This document shows positions 6,101-6,248 of a stretch of 6,248 bases of DNA, in pieces. The DNA comes from Ekhidna sp. Lineage in GTDB: Bacteria; Bacteroidota; Bacteroidia; Cytophagales; Cyclobacteriaceae. The translations under genes and the position numbers were made by a program. Positions within the stretch are counted from its first letter, which is position 1. Each line of letters starts with the position of its first letter. The notes below the pieces were generated by a model. That model was not told the DNA's origin. It worked only from the letters and a program-made list of their open reading frames with translations, and made no database searches. The stretch spans positions 1 to 6,248 of the forward strand of contig JABSPG010000251.1 of NCBI GenBank assembly GCA_013214445.1, written 5' to 3'.

Positions 6101-6248
6101 AGAGCCAATAGATGAGACTCAAGCAACTACTGTAGATTTTGAAGATACTGGATCTGGAACGGCGATAGTAAGTGAGGATTTTAACATTACTTCAGGCACA
6201 CTGACAATACCAGCAGGATCGAAAACAGGAACTTTTAATTTCTCTGTG
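102..6248 (+). CDS. Giant secreted multidomain adhesin-like protein (ConA/LamG, DUF2341, Calx-beta repeats), 3' partial
   Basis: One frame stays open for 2,049 codons to the window edge with no stop, so the protein is longer than what is seen. It reads as a signal peptide followed by two copies of a ConA-like / DUF8202-like / Calx-beta / DUF2341 / LamG block, with extra Calx-beta repeats between and after them. No catalytic motif is visible. From family knowledge, such proteins are exported surface or released proteins of Bacteroidota that bind glycans or other cells, and Calx-beta repeats bind calcium. A C-terminal type IX secretion sorting domain would be expected beyond the window but cannot be seen. 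The composition is rich in Asp, Asn, Ser, Thr and Gly, and nearly free of Cys. The start is TTG at 102: the nearest in-frame upstream stop is TGA at 42-44, there is no in-frame ATG or GTG between, and the first in-frame ATG (387) would delete the signal peptide and the lectin domain's first strand. The reading frame is very sure; the exact start is not. Confidence 0.93.
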   Translation, partial: MSKGFLLNAFFPLATFFFSFSQSGPGGVGNSSTLRLWLRSSDITVGDGNEVLFWPDTSGNDHDFTGLAGSGTRPTLDIDGLNGFPGVLFGGDGARMQDDDGEDYINGLDALTIITLIQSDELSTVDVGIFDSQGDNGTDDALTWRYDNAGANGGGDDVIKWGLGPNNTAQLESADNTHTINPQLLLGTWTSGDIMRLYLDGTLNVPTANDPAWTGTISNADRTVLGRGPKDDDDNQGWDGYIVEFALLNFSVNEAERTLIENYLAAKYNLSIVNDIYAFQSTHGNDVAGVGNSGGDLQTSAVSSKVLGLAVDGANLDDGDFVMFGHDGGGIDSWLATEQPLADTNFLRLEREWVFDTTSSPGIANISIDTTLLPAKTTDFEFYYLWLDADGDFTSGATPYLLSAVADSSIYQATGITLSDGLYASISLHRSVINFSPTAFNGFETDGATSADFTVQIPYEVYKDVAIDYELSMSSTYNDNNPAITTPATVTITAGNTTETISIAMNGDTDDESDETIILDLDGTTGVLAVVGADSVGTYTINDNDGGDPTIQFDAPFSYAKKKTITIDQSMVSGSTDLEDFPVLIRVTGADFDDIDSVQTQNNGYDVRFTYENSLVWLEHQIETYDQVNKEFLAWIKLPVLSSSENTKLEMYYGNSSAITDPSVLSTFDTSRYEGVYHLDDASDNTSNGNNGTAISSPVFQKAYIGDGVETNGADYIDIPDSPSLSMPLATEAFTLSVWVKTTDGGGDIISSLFNVTGGSLRGYSIRFLSNELSFLFISNWSSDAIRVATSAAALNDDEWHHLVATYDGSADATGVTIYVDGVATSTDITQLVSNLSPTDVTDHEGPLYIGRRPNGGQQLTASVDEARVIRGVLDADWIATEYQNQDSSTNFITYAIGTDTDGFNITEATDTVAFTVALSAVNAGATTVDYEIVDVSTSAGNDYVVSSGTVTIPADELSSTFTVDLNNDGVDESDETFKVNLFNPSSNANLGSNNTIDVTILDDDNAPVLSLADTLISVNEGTSIVGLTVNLSAASGSNVAVDYTVTGNTAQAGSDFTFPNGTLTIPSGSTSGTINFNIIDDVDIEVLEDFSVQLSNPLNASINSDFDVVKISINDNDNLGIDGPGGVGDKDGTGTLVMWSIADSVQTSGSDVTTWPNEVGISELDLTPFGTAPVKVDNARNGHAEVSFAAGVNDGIRTDFLSASYFPYNEATTFIITRHDNRNLRSSTYATATSISGDIGSPRFSTHLPWNGSLYYDIGNCCNADGRVGPITYELEWEGEYGIFAFRTGEDEGKEVWRNNTSLATVAGTDNFTNHNNYQFYLGHADIDPFAGDILEFVMFTNPLNNAQVNIVNNYLAAKYDLAIENDLFAFNTTHSNDVAGIGYEDASNFHNAAKTDFLTISNASDLGQGEYIMLGHDNEFKNAWVTSDVPSDISNLQRIQREWRVDTTGTPGTVSLSIDTTSLPAKSVGYTEYVILTDDDGDFTDGASIFPTTKVDGEYLANDVTLGLGTYVSVGIIIRTIEFVGNANQDFEFNNNTLTVSLSLRSTENVSVDYNISGTATQGSDFSLASSGIITIPAGSLSATVDLGIIDESDEESDETVIVQLSNPPSGYLLGSDFTFTYTINDDDLDRTVNFDLFKYSRQVIVPSANVSADITDYPLYFEFTDVSMRQLGDSDGLLENTSGFDISFYDSASAQFLDHQLEFYDAVTGKIAVWVRIPTLSSSQDNEFTFLYGNAGIQFDQSSDSVWREDFAGVWHMSNGDYTDASLNGNNGTNQGATTVDGKIGQAGSFDGLSNVEIANDPTLTFDEDSTFTLSLWYNGTDVSSSLLGKKNANANDQGYSIFISNTNRALGRLDNAAGGEDRIRAQNTAINDGNWNHIVLTYDGIGAGRTGSIYVNGVEDNTILQTDNGGLSDDDDISPNVPFTIGSISNSAAISGAITGLIDEVRVMGTVLGAQEIAISYANQNDPTSFYSVGAQDTTSVSVEETDGTIAVRVRVEPIDETQATTVDFEDTGSGTAIVSEDFNITSGTLTIPAGSKTGTFNFSV
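171..881 (+). other. ConA-like lectin/glucanase-fold domain 1
   Basis: Residues 24-260. It starts GPGGVGN and continues with LRLWLRSSD and VLFWPDTSGN, the usual opening in which a short strand (LWLRA-like) is followed by W.D.SGN. The middle holds DALTIITLIQ and VGIFDSQ strands, then LTWRYDNAG and MRLYLDGT, and it closes with GYIVEFALLN and a helix running into ENYLAAKY. This arrangement matches LamG-like jelly-roll domains of Bacteroidota surface proteins. The inner part (LTWRYD, GGDDVIKWG) differs from the equivalent part of the second copy, which carries a HLPW...GNCC motif instead. The likely role is carbohydrate or surface binding, by inference from fold only. Confidence 0.75.
882..1397 (+). 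other. DUF8202-like segment 1
   Basis: Residues 261-432. Landmarks in order are ENYLAAKYNLS, THGNDVAGVG, DFVMFGHDGGG (about residue 320), EREWVFDTT (Trp at residue 353), then ISIDTTLLPAK and LWLDADGDFTSGA. This set (NYLAAKY, DVAGIG, GHD/N, W.VD, DxDGDF) recurs after ConA-like domains in Bacteroidota proteins, and I believe it corresponds to the Pfam family DUF8202. The family name is from memory. The segment pairs residue by residue with 4164-4658. Function is unknown. Confidence 0.65.
1398..1736 (+). other. Calx-beta repeat 1
   Basis: Residues 433-545. A beta-rich stretch with VAIDYEL, TPATVTITAG, ETISIAMNGDTDDESDET, IILDLDG and the closing strand YTINDND. The order VDY / V.I.AG / DDESDET / L.L / TINDND is the Calx-beta signature, in which the Asp/Glu clusters bind calcium in characterised family members. 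The loop after the VDY strand carries an unusually long Tyr/Asn-rich stretch in place of the usual GTA..G.DF. It connects the first lectin block to the first DUF2341/LamG pair. Confidence 0.78.
1776..2117 (+). other. DUF2341-like domain 1
   Basis: Residues 559-672. The order YAKKKTITID, DFPVLIRVTG, GYDVRFTYE, LEHQIETYD, LAWIKLPVLSSS, LEMYYGNSSA fits DUF2341. That family typically shows a Y.R.I.I strand, DFPVLV, GSDIRF, L..EIE.WD, VWVKVP.L and YYGN, and commonly sits immediately upstream of a LamG domain, as here. Function is not established; it behaves as a binding or structural beta-domain in secreted proteins. Confidence 0.75.
2118..2792 (+). other. LamG/Laminin_G_3-like domain 1
   Basis: Residues 673-897. 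It opens YEGVYHLDDASDN, followed by NGNNGTA, then ADYIDIPDSPSLS, FTLSVWVKT, DEWHHLVATYDGS (Trp at residue 800), VTIYVDGV, LYIGRRPNGG and VDEARVIRGVLD, and ends near TEYQNQ. WHHLVATYDG, IYVDG and IDE.R are the standard landmarks of the LamG jelly roll. It pairs with the second copy at 5358-6041. A binding role (glycan or other ligand, possibly calcium-assisted) is inferred from the fold. Confidence 0.85.
2793..3119 (+). other. Calx-beta repeat 2
   Basis: Residues 898-1006. Landmarks are ITEATDTVAFTVALS, ATTVDYEI, AGNDYVVSSGTVTIPADE, VDLNNDGVDESDET, FKVNLFNPSS and VTILDDDN. All Calx-beta elements are present, including the DESDET acidic cluster and the L.NP turn. It directly follows LamG 1 and abuts Calx-beta 3 with no linker. 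Its closest partner seems to be the partial repeat at 6042-6248, which shares ATTVDYE/ATTVDFE and the GT.TIPA strand. Confidence 0.88.
3120..3458 (+). other. Calx-beta repeat 3
   Basis: Residues 1007-1119. It reads LADTLISVNEG, LTVNLSAASG, VAVDYTVTGNTA, AGSDFTF, GTLTIPSGSTSGTI, IIDDVDIEVLEDF, SVQLSNP and ISINDNDN. It is a textbook Calx-beta repeat, except that the usual DESDET cluster is changed to DIEVLEDF, keeping the acidic character but not the motif. It has no counterpart inside the duplicated block and acts as the spacer before the second GPGGVG module. Confidence 0.9.
3471..4163 (+). other. ConA-like lectin domain 2 with internal GPGGVG and vicinal Cys pair
   Basis: Residues 1124-1354. 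It starts GPGGVGDKDGTGTLVMW and VTTWPNEVG, parallel to the first copy, but in the middle of the protein. Further landmarks are TTFIITRHD, FSTHLPWNGSLYYDIGNCC (His at residue 1248, Cys at 1262-1263), GIFAFRTGED, YQFYLGHAD and ILEFVMFTN, then a helix running into NNYLAAKYD. The H.PW..G..Y.D.GNCC pattern is one I recall from ConA-like domains of Bacteroidota surface proteins. No glycosidase active-site signature is seen. A binding role is inferred. Confidence 0.78.
4164..4658 (+). other. DUF8202-like segment 2
   Basis: Residues 1355-1519. Landmarks mirror the first copy: NYLAAKYDLAIENDLFAFNTTHSNDVAGIG, IMLGHDNEFKNAW, IQREWRVDTTGTPG (Trp at residue 1445), LSIDTTSLPAKS and ILTDDDGDFTDGA. Matching blocks in copy 1 are NYLAAKYNLS, NDVAGVG, GHDGGG, EREWVFDTT and DTTLLPAK. 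It is shorter than copy 1 by about seven residues. Function is unknown. Confidence 0.67.
4659..4991 (+). other. Calx-beta repeat 4
   Basis: Residues 1520-1630. It reads IEFVGNANQDFEFNNNTLTVSLSL, VSVDYNISGTATQGSDFSL, GIITIPAGSLSATV, IIDESDEESDET, VIVQLSNPPSGY and YTINDDD. The acidic cluster is extended: DESDE is followed by another ESDET, a small local duplication compared with repeats 1 and 2. It occupies the same place in block 2 that repeat 1 does in block 1, but is the more canonical of the two. Confidence 0.88.
5025..5357 (+). other. DUF2341-like domain 2
   Basis: Residues 1642-1752. Landmarks are YSRQVIVPS, DYPLYFEFTD, GFDISFYDSAS, LDHQLEFYD, IAVWVRIPTLSSS and FTFLYGNAG. These line up one for one with domain 1 (YAKKKTITI, DFPVLIRVT, GYDVRFTYE, LEHQIETYD, LAWIKLPVLSSS, YYGN). 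The Y.R start and VWVRIP are closer to the family pattern than copy 1. It is followed at once by LamG 2. Confidence 0.75.
5358..6041 (+). other. LamG/Laminin_G_3-like domain 2
   Basis: Residues 1753-1980. It opens DFAGVWHMSNGDYTDAS, followed by NGNNGTN, then KIGQAGSFDG, FTLSLWYNGTD, LLGKKN, NWNHIVLTYDG (Trp at residue 1879), GSIYVNGV, FTIGSISN and LIDEVRVMGTVL, and ends in ISYANQND. WNHIVLTYDG, IYVNG and IDEVRV are the LamG landmarks. At DNA level a short stretch (5412-5428) matches LamG 1 (2163-2179) at 16 of 17 bases, but overall the two copies are well diverged. Confidence 0.86.
6042..6248 (+). other. Calx-beta repeat 5, cut by the window edge
   Basis: Residues 1981-2049. It reads TSVSVEETDGTIAVRVRVEP, ATTVDFEDTGSG, SEDFNITSGTLTIPAGSKTGTFNF and stops at the window end before the acidic cluster and closing strand. 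It follows LamG 2 just as Calx-beta 2 follows LamG 1, so the repeating order continues past the window. Confidence 0.82.

Noticed and set aside
102..6248. A glycoside hydrolase, protease or other enzyme within the protein
   Set aside because: ConA-like folds are shared with glucanases, but I see no ExDxxE-type or other catalytic signature in either lectin domain, and all other parts are Calx-beta, DUF2341 or LamG.
1..6248. Defence system, CRISPR array, mobile element or tRNA/rRNA gene
   Set aside because: No regularly spaced direct repeats, transposase motifs, terminal inverted repeats or RNA gene cores are seen. The window is taken up by a single coding frame.

Overview
The window holds almost nothing but one very long plus-strand reading frame. 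It is open from about position 102, with its upstream in-frame stop at 42-44, to the last base. That is 2,049 codons with no stop codon, so the gene's 3' end lies outside the window. Domain content points to a free-living, probably marine, member of the Bacteroidota (Cytophagia/Flavobacteriia type). The evidence is a GPGGVG mature N-terminus, ConA-like lectin domains ending in NYLAAKY, a DUF8202-like segment, DUF2341 plus LamG pairs, and strings of Calx-beta repeats. This is a typical secreted, very large surface protein of that phylum, often exported by the type IX secretion system. The organism call is inference from protein architecture, not from a marker gene.

Layout: positions 1-101 are a GT-rich, non-coding-looking 5' flank with a 10-bp tandem repeat and a small hairpin. 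Positions 102-170 encode a signal-peptide-like stretch. Then follow, in order: ConA-like lectin domain 1 (171-881), DUF8202-like segment 1 (882-1397), Calx-beta 1 (1398-1736), DUF2341-like 1 (1776-2117), LamG 1 (2118-2792), Calx-beta 2 (2793-3119), Calx-beta 3 (3120-3458), ConA-like 2 (3471-4163), DUF8202-like 2 (4164-4658), Calx-beta 4 (4659-4991), DUF2341-like 2 (5025-5357), LamG 2 (5358-6041), and the start of Calx-beta 5 (6042-6248).

The main structural result is that the protein is a large internal duplication. The block ConA / DUF8202-like / Calx-beta / DUF2341 / LamG occurs twice, with starts 3,300 bp apart, and is highly diverged. The second copy begins with the same GPGGVG that follows the signal peptide in the first, so an internal segment looks like a mature N-terminus. 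Nothing enzymatic is visible. The likely role is calcium-stabilised adhesion or glycan binding at the cell surface or in the surroundings. I see no multi-gene system, RNA gene, mobile element or CRISPR array.

The least certain point is the gene start. There is no in-frame ATG before position 387. The best in-frame start is TTG at 102, and a second reading frame across the same T-rich tract also encodes a convincing signal peptide.
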